Assembly: GCA_003008705.1 (NCBI GenBank)
Contig: PDUO01000017.1
Coordinates: 189,827-253,826, forward strand
Direction: 5' to 3'
DNA length: 64,000 nucleotides
DNA from: Pezicula radicicola
Taxonomy: Eukaryota > Ascomycota > Leotiomycetes > Helotiales > Dermateaceae
Both the position numbers and the translations under genes were made by a program. The notes beneath the pieces were generated by a model. It did no database searches. It saw only the letters and a list, made by a program, of their open reading frames with translations, and was not told where the DNA came from. The stretch's first letter is position 1. Each line of letters starts with the position of its first letter. Positions 11,751-23,500 of the stretch are shown here, piece by piece.

Positions 11751-12839
11751 TCATTGACAGCCATAGTCCTTCGCAGAAGACTTCGGTACCATGAGTAGTT
11801 GTTTTGAATGTCGTGGGAATTACTTGCGGAATATGACTATTAATCGGGAACGCATTTTAATCTTTCTAAATCGTAATACATACTTGTTAACTCCAAAACA
11901 GAGAATATACAGTCTAGTTTCTCAAAACCATACCATTGTCAACTACCCTTCTGCTGCTAATATACGTTCGGAACGACCTAACAGCAAGATGCTTCTTGGG
12001 TTTACAAGCAGCCCGTACGTTGGTTCAAAACCTTTGATATAAACGTCTGGGATTGCAAATGTTGAGTTTATGGCCTTGCAGTAGCTTTACATATTGACAT
12101 AATTGTCAAGTCCAGCTATGACTTGGACAATGCCACTAGCTTGTAAGAGCACAAGCCTTCATTTCACTAGCCGCAGCATTAGGACTGTACGTGCATAATT
12201 TAAATACAGTAAATATACTGTATTTGACAGCAACAACTATTAGCAAGACCCTTGGGTCGGCAATACAGTAGGACTTTCTGCACTGTTGACTTTCGGGTTT
12301 TAAATGGGATGAACTTCTCGGTAGTAGTGGCTTTTAGGATCTTGAAAAGAAATGTACTCGTATGTCGAGAGAAGAATGGGCCACACGAGGGCTCACGACG
12401 ACAACAAAGTCATCATACTTCGTAGTCCTCCGGATTCTCACGAAAGAGCTCATGATCTCATGGAGTCTAAGCCTTGTCTTACGGATGGCGGGTTTCTTTT
12501 CAAGTCCTTTAGCGTATGTAAGTACCTACTTAAATACATTGTTTATTACCTAAGAATATTAGAAACAAAATGGGGATGTCATACCTTTTTGAGAAGGATG
12601 GAGAAAACTATAGTGTAGCAATAAAAATGAGAACACAGCAATATAGAGTACTCGTAAAGGATGAACAATACCTTGGCGCAGCACTTTACGAAGCCATGGC
12701 ACTGTATTCGATAGTAAGGCCAAGGCACGTGACTCTACCGCCGATCAGGAAGTCGCGGAACGAGAGTGTCGAGGATGACGAGTGAAGTTATACATAAATT
12801 GCAAAGGCGATCTGAGCCAGATTAATTGCGAAAGACCAA

Positions 12840-13900
12840 GAACCCAAGATTCAACGAGCCCTTTTTCATAACGGGAGATTTGCCCGAGTTTGATCGTCCA
12901 GGGCGGCATAGGGGGGTTTGGGACTTGGAAGAAATGCTTGCGTCGTCCGATGTTGTCTCAAGAGCCAAGACGTGCGATCGACCACAAAGATCCTTCGTAT
13001 GATCTGCCTCCCCTTGAGCCATATCGTGACGTTGCCTCTCGTATTATAGTATGATCCTCCATCGATCTCGAAGGAAAGATGTTATTCAGAACGATGGGTT
13101 GCGCAAATCTCATGGGTGGAGAGGTTGGCTTTGGCTGTTTTGGGTGCTCTGGTGTCTGATCAACCATCTGATATCGAACCACCTTGGTCTTTTGGCCGTG
13201 GTGAGGAGGATGAAGATATGTTAAGCGCTAGCTCCGCAAAGCTTGGTATACTTCGGGTGTTTGGAAAGCATTAATGAGCGACTGTGGAGGAGTGCACTAG
13301 AGATATATTTGGATTGACGCAACTTAATTTGATGCGGGAAATACCTGAATTATTGCTTTAAAGGTGGATGGTTCATGCGGTAAAATACGAACGGATGCAA
13401 ATGCTGAGCAAAAGCCGAATGAAAGATGGGAGGAAGCTTCGCTTGAAAACTATCAAGCTGATTTTGCTCGTGCTCTGAAAAGCAATGAAAAAATGTTTTG
13501 CGGCGAAATGATGGATTAGAAACGACAGGACTTGGGTAAGCGATTCGTCGTTCCTGGTTTGTTGAGTTCCATTGGGTGAGAAGTGATGGCTATTGTTGTT
13601 TCAGAAAATGTGAGGGCAAGTTTCACAAGCGGTGGTCCATAGTGAAGCGACTAAGCCACTCCACAGCTTCGCCCCCAAAGAACAAAAAGTCGACACAAAG
13701 CTTGCGAGTGGTCAGTCCGACTCAGCCTGTTTTCTCAATGTCACAACCTCCGACTTGCCTGTGAGATCTTGCTGGAATCCACGTATCAGAGGGAAGTGCT
13801 GTGAACAGAAAGTGTTTCCAGAGCAGCGGTGGTTGTTGGTTCAGCACAGGCTAGCGCCGATCATTACAAACGGTTCTTGTTAGATGATTGGTAAGAGCAC
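12840..13900 (+). pseudogene. Possible decayed gene, unidentified
   Basis: Protein-like segments appear in succession on the plus strand but in different frames and are broken by stops: one from 12841 (NPRFNEPFFITGDLPEFDRP onward) to about 12999, one containing SYDLPPLEPYRDVASRII near 13010, one with PPWSFGRGEEDEDML near 13180, and others to 13880. This pattern fits a gene that has lost its frame. I do not recognise the family, and chance frames could give the same picture. Confidence 0.25.
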
Positions 13901-15103
13901 ACTCCAGGGCACCCAGGGCACTCAGCGGACATTTGTTTTCCTTTCCAAGACTTTTACAGCCGGCGGTCGACCTCAGATTTCCTAGACTGTTTTCGAGAGG
14001 ACCGAAATGAAGCCTCCGGCCGGTATGGTGGTCTGTCGGTAGATGAGGGTGCTATGCTGTCCTGTAAGTAGTTGAGCCTCCTTCTCGTTTTTCGGCTGTG
14101 GCGCACTCGATCTTGTGGGGAGCACTCTCCGTACGAAGGTACTTTTGTTTCGTGATACCGAATTGGGACAATTGAAACTTCGGAAACAACCAGTCCCCAG
14201 TAGGAAAACAGCTACTATCGAATCACGGGAGTGCAGATGGGTGGCGCTCATTCGCTTGGTCCGGCGCTTTCCAATCATTCTCTCATTTTATTCTAGCGTC
14301 ACTGGATTGGACTTGACTTGACCTGACCTGACTGCGAATCATGAGGGCAGGAGGCATTCGTACCTTGCCCTTCACCGTCGCTCAAATGCGGAGGGAGACA
14401 GCCCATTATGAGCCAAGCACGGGGACAGAGTGCTACTGAATTTGATACGATAACAGGTGCAGTCCTAACCCCATAGGTGGCGGTCTGGTAGTATTTGCAC
14501 TGTATGTGAAATATTTAGGTGAAAACTCAGCACAAAAGACACGCGTATTGGTTTGGCTTTATGTAAGTTAGTGGCTGTCAGCCGTGAAAGAAAGGCTAAA
14601 GGAGGTTCGGTCGCGTTCCTTCGGGCGCCACGAGCCAGGGCCTTCAGGGCTACTATCCTGTTGGTCGCCAAATACTGCCACTCCAGTGACCTTTTGGGGG
14701 GCTTACGGGGAGGCAGGTCACTAACTTTCCGCCAGCTTCGGGCGCTATCTCGCCACAACCGCTAACCGAAGGCCCTAAATCCACCAGAACACCCCCCTAC
14801 ACAACCCACTGTAACTAAACAGGCCTCACAGCATCTCTGACTCTCCACGTCAGCCGCAAAAGAGCCCCCTTGTACCCCCTGTGAATCTGCTCGCCTACGA
14901 AACCGCATATCCACTTGCACTACTCGCAGGACCGGATCTCAACCACCGTGATGGCAACCTTCAAACGCTCCAATGGCAACACGAGTCTCCACACTGCACA
15001 GACGGCTTGTCGAGGCCCAGGGCATGACGGATGCCTGTAATTGCTCGACCAGGCTTGTCCGCTTTGAGTCAACTCCTGCCGCACCTTGTGTCTGGCATGT
15101 GTA

Positions 15104-15154
15104 CCTGGCATGTCTCGACTTGGCCCAAGCAGATCTCTATAGAAGCAAGCCAAG
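15104..15154. promoter_or_regulatory. Three PacC-like sites upstream of the protease
   Basis: The PacC consensus GCCARG occurs three times within 51 bp: CCTGGC at 15104-15109 and CTTGGC at 15119-15124 (both minus-strand sites) and GCCAAG at 15149-15154. They lie about 300-350 bp before the protease ATG. PacC is the ambient-pH regulator of ascomycetes, and secreted protease genes are common targets. Hexamers occur by chance, so only the clustering is notable. Confidence 0.4.
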
Positions 15155-15457
15155 CCTTCATGCGTAACTCTTCTTTTTTGATCTGTTCTTCCAAGCCTTC
15201 TACCCTCGAGCTCCCTTGTTTGTTTCCTATTAACTCGCCTCTTTTCTTTCTCCTTCTCTTCGAATCTTATATATTTTTTGTCTATTAGTTGCTTTGTATT
15301 GGGACGGGCTTCCTCAAAAAAACAGTGTTGATCACCCCGCCTTCTTTCCTTGAGGACCCTTCGCCGACACTCATTCAACGGCATCCTACTACTTTCTTTC
15401 TCAACTCCACCTGGTGTGGTTTTTTAGGTGACGACAGTCATCCAACACTTCGAAATC

Positions 15458-16904
15458 ATGCCTTCCTTATTACAATGCTTCCTCCTCCTCGCCATCGTCA
15501 GCCTCGTCCTCGCTGCCCCAGCTCCAGCCAGTAACCCTATCCAGAAGCGTAGCTTCAAGGTCGAGCGAGTAGCAAACCCCAACTTCAAGCGAGCAGTCAA
15601 CCACAAGCGTGCCCCAGGTGCAGGAACCCGTGCCTTGGTCAAGGCATACCGGAAGTATGGTGTCGCTCTCCCCCAAGGTCTCGTTGATGCCATGGGAAAC
15701 ATTCCAGCAGCAAATGTAGACTCAACGGCAACTCTTGTTAGTGCATCTGAGGCGAAATCGGCAAAGGCAAACAAGGCGAAGTCGAAGACCACTGCATCAG
15801 CTGGTGCCGCAAAAGCAACCGGAGCAACCACCGCCTCTGCTGCAGCAAACGGAACTGCTGGAACTGGTGTTGTCGCTGCTACACCCGAACAAGGTGATGT
15901 TGAGTACCTAGCACCAATTAGCATTGGTGGACAGACAATGAATATGGATTTTGATTCTGGATCTTCCGATCTCTGGGTTTTCAACACTCAATTGGCAGCT
16001 GCTTCCCAAACTGGCCACACCAACTTCAACCCCACTACGTCTACTACCTTCAAGATGATGACTGGTGCCTCTTTCTCCATCTCCTACGGAGACGGATCCG
16101 GAGCTGCAGGAAACGTTGGAACTGATACCGTCAACATTGGAGGCGCCACTGTCACCAGTCAGGCCATTGAACTCGCAACCGCAGTTTCCACCTCTTTCGT
16201 CCAGGACACCAACTCCAACGGACTCGTCGGTCTCGCATTCTCCAAGTTGAACACCGTCAAGCCAACCTCGCAAAAGACCTTCTTCGACAACGCCATGCCA
16301 TCCCTCGCCCAACCCCTATTCACCGCTGATCTCCGCAAGAACGCCGTCGGATCCTACGAGTTCGGAAACATTGATTCCACCAAGTTCAACGGATCCCTCA
16401 CCTGGGCCGCTGTGAACACCACCCAAGGTTTCTGGCAATTCAGCACCTCCAAGTTCTCCGTCGGTACTGGTGCCACCATGGACGCAGCTGGAGGACAGGC
16501 CATTGCTGACACCGGAACTACCCTCATGTTGACCTCCGCTGCCATTGTCAACGCCTACTACAGCCAAGTCCAAGGTGCCGTTAACAACGCAACCGTCGGT
16601 GGTGTAACCTTCCCTTGCTCTGCCACTCTCCCAGATTTGAACGTCGATGTTGGTGGAACCTACATGGCCGCTGTTCGTGGTGATGACATCAACTTCGCTC
16701 CAGTTGATGCTACCGGACAGAGTAAGTTTTCAGCGTCACATTTCAATATTTGCAGTTCACTAACATTACTTCTCAGCCTGCTTCGGTGGTGTTCAAGCCA
16801 TCCAATCCGATCTCCAGATTTACGGAGACATCATGTTCAAGTCTCAATTCGTCGTCTTCAACGGCGGTAACAACTCCCTCGCCATGGCACCTCATCAATC
16901 GTAA
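15458..16904 (+). CDS. Secreted aspartic protease (family A1, penicillopepsin-like)
   Basis: Acid endopeptidase of the pepsin family. Exons 15458-16721 and 16777-16904 with a 55-bp intron, giving 463 residues. The ATG at 15458 begins a signal peptide (MPSLLQCFLLLAIVSLVLA); the open frame extends 10 codons upstream but that would disrupt it. A basic propeptide with several KR sites follows, then an Ala/Lys/Thr-rich linker (about residues 92-140). The mature domain carries the first catalytic motif as DFDSGSSDLW (Asp166; DSG where most family members have DTG), the flap SYGDGS (Tyr210) and the second motif ADTGTT (Asp351). Splicing restores the TCFGG segment, whose Cys pairs with FPCSA as in other fungal pepsins. 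It ends a few residues after the hydrophobic FVVFNGGNNSLAMAP block. It probably serves extracellular protein degradation. Confidence 0.92.
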
Positions 16905-18224
16905 AGTAACTTAAACATTCCTCAACCTGTTACGAAAGAGAGAGTGAGAAAAGAAATAAAATAAAAAGCAAGATACGAACCGCGAGTCGGTCCTGTATTT
17001 TCTTTTTTAATGTTTGCTATTTTTTGAGTTACATATACATAGCGATTTTTACACATCCAGACGGATTCGGGTTTTGGATGTTGGGGATGAGTTATTGAAG
17101 AAATGGAGATATTTGGATTTGGGGGGTTAAGGGCTCTGGGAAACTATTCAATGGAATCATTGTGTATGGTAGTTGGGCAGAGTGTCGTGTGTGAAATGGG
17201 GCTTATTCTCTTGCAATTGTACAAACTTATATCGAGATGAAAATTTTTATAGAATCAGATTGTCGTTGCACAGGTTGCGGCTTTTTTTTCTTTCGTTCTC
17301 GTTTTTCTTTCTCTCTAACATCTCTTCTCTTAATCTTGCGAAATACTGTCCCATCCTATCATGACCATATAAATTTTTTAAAGTTTCTAGGACTTAGTAT
17401 TCCATAACTTGTTCTTAATCAGCAATCAAGGCAAATATTGGCGTACTTACCAAAAACGTAGTTTTGTTGCGAGTGCCCCCGGTGTATTGTTTGCGAGGTT
17501 ACAAAAACAAAATCACACGACACACTCTCTCGCGAGATCCATGACTTCATTACCGTTGATGAAGTGTTTCATAATTATGGTGTGTGGCGATGCTTGCTAC
17601 AGATGCCAAGTAAATGAATCTGTTCATCTTTGCGATTCAATATCTGTTACGAACAAATACATGAGCTTTGAACTTTGTTGCATGTGTTTTTCCCGATCTT
17701 TGGGTACCGTGAGTTCTATTTTTGTTTGTTCTTGTGTGAGATGGTTTTTTGGGTGGCTCCCTTATTTTTACCTCTCTTAATATCTTTACCGCAGACGTCG
17801 TGTTTCTCGAGGATGTGTGTATTAATATACACTTACAAATCAGCATACTTGTTAAAGTTTATCTTGCCACAGTATTTGCATCTCGGTTCCGTAACAAGCT
17901 TATGACCAACATAAAACCACTTATTCCATTTGGCTATTAGGGCTGCTGCAGTCTGTCTTTCGAACTACACATAGGGTCTGGTATTTACTTACTCTCTTAT
18001 TAGCATATTGAATCCAACCTGTTGTTGCCTGTCAGAGGAGGCATGGGATATCTTTATGCTTTTGGCAAAGACCATCTTCTCCCATCACATCTGCACAGTG
18101 GTTATAGCACGTAGTACGGATGCGATTCTCCTCTCGAGTATCGAGTGTAATATGGAATGGATTACAACATCCATATCTTCCGTTATGGCATCTGTGTGAA
18201 CAATCAAGGTCCCCTTTCAAAGAT
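16905..18224. other. Spacer, no gene seen
   Basis: About 1.3 kb after the protease. A T/pyrimidine-rich tract lies near 17280-17335. Overlapping short frames on both strands near 17400-18300 lack any domain and look like chance frames. Confidence 0.5.
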
Positions 18225-18809
18225 TTAGTATATAGTAGAAGAAAAACAATAAATTGTTCCAAACATACGGACAATCATAATCTGCCACTCCCAAGGGGAG
18301 ATTTGCCAAGTCCCTAAACCCATTTTCCGAAGCTGCTCTGTTGGTCGAAGACAATTATTTGGGTGATTATGTACTACCACACCTGTTCGAATTCTTTCTT
18401 CAGTGACTCTGTTGTAGCAGGCGTTCTTCTCTTGGCCCAAATCGGTAGGATTGTGATCATTAGTCGCCCCAGGGGTAAAAACGAGCTCGGGACTCTCTAT
18501 ATGCAACTCTAGCTTATGCATAGCCCACTTGCGCTGTTTAGCGCGATATCCGATGTTGAATCCAAGTCCAGCTAGCTTGATTCTTTCTTCACCTTCGTAT
18601 TTTGCATTGAAGTCATCTATCTCTGACTTGCTCAGAGGTTTTAGTCTATGTCTTCCTGGCACAAAAGGACTATAGGGATCTTGCTGGACGTTGACCCAAG
18701 GATCGTCAGGAAAGTCTTTTGTACTATGCTCTGTATCCAGATCATTATAGTTATAGCCGATGTCTTCAATCTCTTCGTAATAACTTTCATGGTCCGTTGT
18801 ACTCGACAT
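18225..18809 (-). CDS. Hypothetical protein, 194 residues
   Basis: An open frame with an ATG at 18809 (a longer frame to 18866 starts with TTG). The product is hydrophilic, with an acidic, Tyr-rich N-terminal third (SYYEEIEDIGYNYNDLD), then a mixed basic/aromatic middle (GYRAKQRKWAMHKLELHI). I recognise no family, signal peptide or membrane helix until a hydrophobic tail at the C-terminus. The upstream flank is very AT-rich. It may be a lineage-specific gene, a fragment of a larger decayed gene, or a chance frame; its length and non-repetitive composition favour something real, weakly. Confidence 0.35.
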   Translation of the reverse strand: MSSTTDHESYYEEIEDIGYNYNDLDTEHSTKDFPDDPWVNVQQDPYSPFVPGRHRLKPLSKSEIDDFNAKYEGEERIKLAGLGFNIGYRAKQRKWAMHKLELHIESPELVFTPGATNDHNPTDLGQEKNACYNRVTEERIRTGVVVHNHPNNCLRPTEQLRKMGLGTWQISPWEWQIMIVRMFGTIYCFSSTIY

Positions 18810-20566
18810 AGGCACTTTATTACTATACTCCGTGCCAACTGGAGCAGGTAATGATGAAGTAAGCAACGTCCCGCCTAAGATATATAGATCAGGAGAGTCG
18901 ATAGATGAATTTTCTACGCTTGTGGCTATAGTTTATCTCTCCTGCTTATGGTTTTATTAACAATCGATAATACTACTATTTAATAACGTAAATCGTCCCT
19001 CCTTCCTTATCTATTCGAGGTAGTACATTAATTGATATATTCCTAGGTATATTATTAGTTACAATAGTTTTAATAGTATTATAAGAGCTAAGGAATTCTT
19101 AGGACCTATTGTTATAACCTATATCTCTCGCTTACTATAATAACCTTTATCCCTATTGTTACTAACGTCTTTAGGTGTACTTAAGTGATAATCCTATTAG
19201 TATATATTTATTGTATTGTCTATAGTTTCTTTACTCTCTTATCTAACCTTTTTATTTTAGTGGAAGCTAGAATCTTTGTGGTAGGTTTATGGTTGTGTTG
19301 TCACGTGGCACGTGATATATGTTGGTGTGACTTCTCTTTGTTTGTTTGTCTGGGGGAAGTTTTGGGTTGCATATTTAGCGATTAGCGATTTGTAGGTTTC
19401 TCACATGAAGTTTTGGTATTGGAAAAGAGGAGATGAAATGGAATTGTGGTTATAATTATCACGTGATGTGGTAGATTTCTTCAACTCCTTAGTCCTTATC
19501 ATCATAGAATGAAATACGATCTATCAATTTGCAACTATATGGGAGTAGCAGAATCATTAATTTAGACTGATATGAGATTTGATGTTTGTCTAAAACAGAG
19601 ATCATGCTCCTTTCTTTTCGGGGTGGTCGCTTAACTTAAGCGTCTTTTGTTTCCTTTTGGCAAGGAAATCAAGGCTCAAACCATGATCATTATATATTTT
19701 CAGTTTTGGAACATATCTCTAGTGAGGATTTAAGCGTAGAAAGCAAATAATAGAAATGGAATAGAGTGGGGTAAAGAGAGAAGAAACATAGGGAGTCTTT
19801 CACTAAGCGAGATGCGAGAAATTGAACGTGATAGTGGCTGGTATATACATTGATTGATTCGACGGTACAAGTACATGTAGACAGTTTTTTCTGCCTTTTC
19901 AAAAACAACCGTCCTCTCTACTTACGCAACCTTTTATAAACTCCAAGTACGAAGAGAGTATAGAAAATAAGCGAGATATCTTGTTCTCGCAAGTCTTCCT
20001 CAACACTTCACAGACCACTCCATAACCGACAAGGAAACTAACATAATGAAAAATTTCTAGTATATTCAAAGGTGAAACTATAACATAAAATTCCCAGTCT
20101 TCCAGAACTTGCTCTGTCGGATATCAGTACGAATTATAAAAATTAAAATTGATAGACTTACAACTCTAGCTGAAAATTCCAAACTCATATCGGACTCGTC
20201 TTGCTCATGTCAAGTCCCTCTGGGGCACATCTCTACAGTCCAACACAACTGCTATCAAAACATGCGGAGACTTTCCTGGACAAGCCGAGCCCGTACTAGC
20301 GACCATCTCGAGTTGAGCCTTATGGTACCGACAGTATTCCAGCCTGCCTTTGAGTGACCAAGCCACTCTCCGGATCAATTTCCAAGATCGACGCTATCCA
20401 AAACAGCAGTTTTGCGAACGAAGAGCGATCATCTCAGAGAAAGAAACCTCTCGAGTATAAAACGTGAGTGCCGAAGAAGCATTTGGCAGAAGACCAGCCC
20501 ACAATAACACAGCCTAGCTCATCGCTAATATGGAAGACCATCCAGTAATTCTGTGATAAAGGCTGA
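18810..20566. other. AT-rich spacer
   Basis: No gene supported. The part from about 18940 to 19260 is extremely rich in TA steps (TATTA, TTATA, TAATA motifs), of the kind seen in decayed or RIP-affected fungal DNA. The remainder precedes the 3' end of the NLR gene. Confidence 0.5.
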
Positions 20567-23500
20567 TCAAGGCGTGCTTTCCATGGCCTCGTCGTACTGT
20601 TTTTGAACTATGCGCTTCGTCTCTGGATCGGTTATTTCATCGAGCATTTCTAAGTATTGCTCCTTCGTTTTGATTGTCTCAGCATCCTCAGCTCCACGCA
20701 ATTTGCACTCTTCAAGGTTGGCTCGTTGGAAAAGCTCCGATGCTTCAACATACTCCCCCCTTTTTCCTAAGTCATAAGCAAGGTTGTGCACCGCAACCAA
20801 AGTCTCAGGGTCATCCAGCCCAAGGATCTCCTCACGTAATCGAAGCACCTCTCTTTGGTACAACAATCTATTCTCCGTATCGTCTATATCACGAACCATA
20901 TTAGAGTAACGTCGTAAACAGTCCTTAGTGTCTGGATGTTTCTTTCCAAAGACTTTCTGGTACTCTAACAAGGCTTTTTGAAAAATGTCCGATGCTGTGA
21001 TACACTCCTTCCTTTTCCCTAAGTCAAGAGCAAGATTCTGCAAAGTCTGAGGGTGCTCCGGCCCAAAGATTTCTTCATAAAGTTGAAACACCTCTCTTTG
21101 GTACAACAATTTATTCTCCTCTGTATCGTCCATATTACGAACCATATTAGCATAGTTTTGTAAACATTGCTTAGTGTCTCGATGTTCATTTCCGAGGACT
21201 TTCTGCCTCCCTATACAGGCTTTTTGAAAATGGGCAGATGCCTCATCGTATTTTTTCATTTTTTCGAGTAGGAACGCAAAGTTGTTAAGAGTAGTCAGAT
21301 GGTCTGGGTGCTTTGAACTAAGCACAACTCCCTGCAAATTAATCAAGTCTCTATAAGTGAGCTCTGCCTCTTCGTACTTGCCCTGTTTCTGTCGTACTGC
21401 ACCTAGGTTGTTCATACTATTAAGTGTGTCCGGGTGCCACTCGCCTTGTACCTCTCTCTGAAGTCTAAGCACTTGTCGGTGTAAAGACTCGGCCTCTTCG
21501 TACTTGCCCTGTTTCTGTAGTACTACACCTAGGTTGTTCATACTACTAAGTGTGTCCGGGTGCCACTCGCCTTGTACCTCTCTCTGAAGTCTAAGTACTT
21601 GTCGGTGTAAAGACTCGGCCTCTTCGTACTTGCCCTGTTTATGTAGTACTACACCTAGGTTGTTCATACTATTAAGTGTATCCGGGTGCCACTCGCCTTG
21701 TACCTCTCTCCGAAGTCGGAGCATTTGTTGGTACAAAGACTCAGCATCTTCGTACTTACCCTGACTCTCTAGTACACCGCCTAGGTTGTTCATACTACTA
21801 AGTGTGTCTAGGTGCCGCTCGCCGAGTACCTCTCTCCGAAGTCGAAGCACTTGTTGATGCAAAGAGTCGGCCTCTTTGTACTTGCCCTGACGCTCTAGTA
21901 CAAGGCCTAGGTTGTTCATACTTGTTAGAGTTTCAGGATGACGTTCGCCATTCGCTTCATTGCTGATTTCGAGATACTTTCGGTGCATAGCTTCAGCATC
22001 TTCATATCTACCAAGATTGTCGAGTATGATACCATATCCGTTATAACTCAACCCGAGATCAAGGTCCCTTTCTCCAAGGTAATCTTCCTGAATGTTGATA
22101 GCTTCCTCGATATTTAATTTTGCAAGTCGGTATTCTCCTTTATCACCTAGGTACCAGGAGAGATTGTACAGGATTTTTGCCTTCTGCAGAAGGTTGTCTT
22201 CCTCTTCAAAATTGCATTCCAGAATTGCCTCGACATGGGGAAGGAGGAGTGCACACTCATTCCAGTTTTCATATTGTCCGTTTGGGAAAACATTTGAAAG
22301 CAATTTCAAGGCATCCTGATTGAATCTATTGAGCGTGTTTTGGCTTTTCAACCAGGTCCGCGTCGCCAATTGTACGAGGCGATGCATGTCGAAGAGTTCG
22401 CCTCCGATCTCGGATGTGATGAGTGAAAAGCCGAGCAGTACCTTCAATGAATCTTCTAATGCAAGTTCATCGTTTATCTTCTTTAGCAGAAGGGACTCGG
22501 GGATTCCTTGTCTGTTCAGTACGCTCATGAACGAAAACAAGTCCGCAGCTGGCTGACTCTCTCTTCGAATCTGGTCAAAGGATATTTGCCATGTTCTTAT
22601 GACCGCATTTGGAACTTCGGGATCCCGACGCAAGTCACCGACATCCTCATCCAAAAGACTAATACGGTGCTTATCATTCCTTTTGAAAAGGGCCAAGTAC
22701 TTTGGAACATTCATTCGTGGTGAACCTCTTGTTATGTAGGCGGCAGCCTGTGTGATGGCCAGTGGAATATTGTCGAGCTCAGCCAGAAGGTCTTGGGATC
22801 CATCAAGTGATTCGTTTTTAGGCAGTTTCGCTTTTAATAACTGTATCGCTTCCCACTCTGCCATCTTATGCACCTCGATCAAGTCGTCAACGTGGTTGCC
22901 AGCAATTCTGTGTGCTGCATCTTTGTTCCTCGAAGTGACCAGAACAGCGCCACTTCTACTCATGGGAATATAAGCGATCAAATTCCCATCAATTTCTGCC
23001 TCGGAGACCTCATCTTGAATAGGAATTTCTGCTCCTCTTCTTTTCCTGGTGCCTACTTGTGTCTTTGGTGGCGAAAACATCCACGCATCGTCGGCATTGT
23101 CAACAATAAGAAGCCAGCGTCCATTGCGCTCATCTTTCAACCACTCCGAGACGAGCTGCAAAATATCAACCTTTGAATCATTCCTGCCATCAAGGTTCAG
23201 CGCGTTGGCAATATCTCTGTAGCTCTGTTGAAATCGAGCGACAGTATTTGCATACACCCAGAGTACCCATGTGTCCTGGAACTTCTTTCTGAGCCTGTGG
23301 GAGAATTCGATAGCAATTTGTGACTTCCTATGATGTATGCGTTAGTCTTGAATAACAATAGCTAGGGTGAATGGCAGCCTACCCCATACCGCCTAAACCC
23401 ACAAGTGCAAGTCGAGCATGGGATGTATTCGACGATAGCTTCCTTTCAACTTTTTGCAGGATATCTTCCCTACCGACAAAGTGAGGGTCCTCATCATACG

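Larger units (their letters stand above)
10134..15457. other. Gene-poor block
   Basis: About 5.3 kb without a gene I can support. It holds an old duplicated segment (10836-11065 and 11415-11750), a possible decayed gene (12840-13900), a more GC-rich patch near 14340-14820, and the protease promoter. Short frames such as those at 11791-12042 and 12352-12785 have no recognisable domain. Confidence 0.5.

Noticed and set aside
12352..12785. Overlapping plus-strand frames with a hydrophobic stretch, possibly a transporter remnant
   Set aside because: No family motif could be named, the frames are short, and no splice pair joined them convincingly.
14465..14765. Arg/Ala-rich frames on both strands in a GC-richer patch
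   Set aside because: Length is explained by fewer stop codons in GC-rich DNA; no conserved features.
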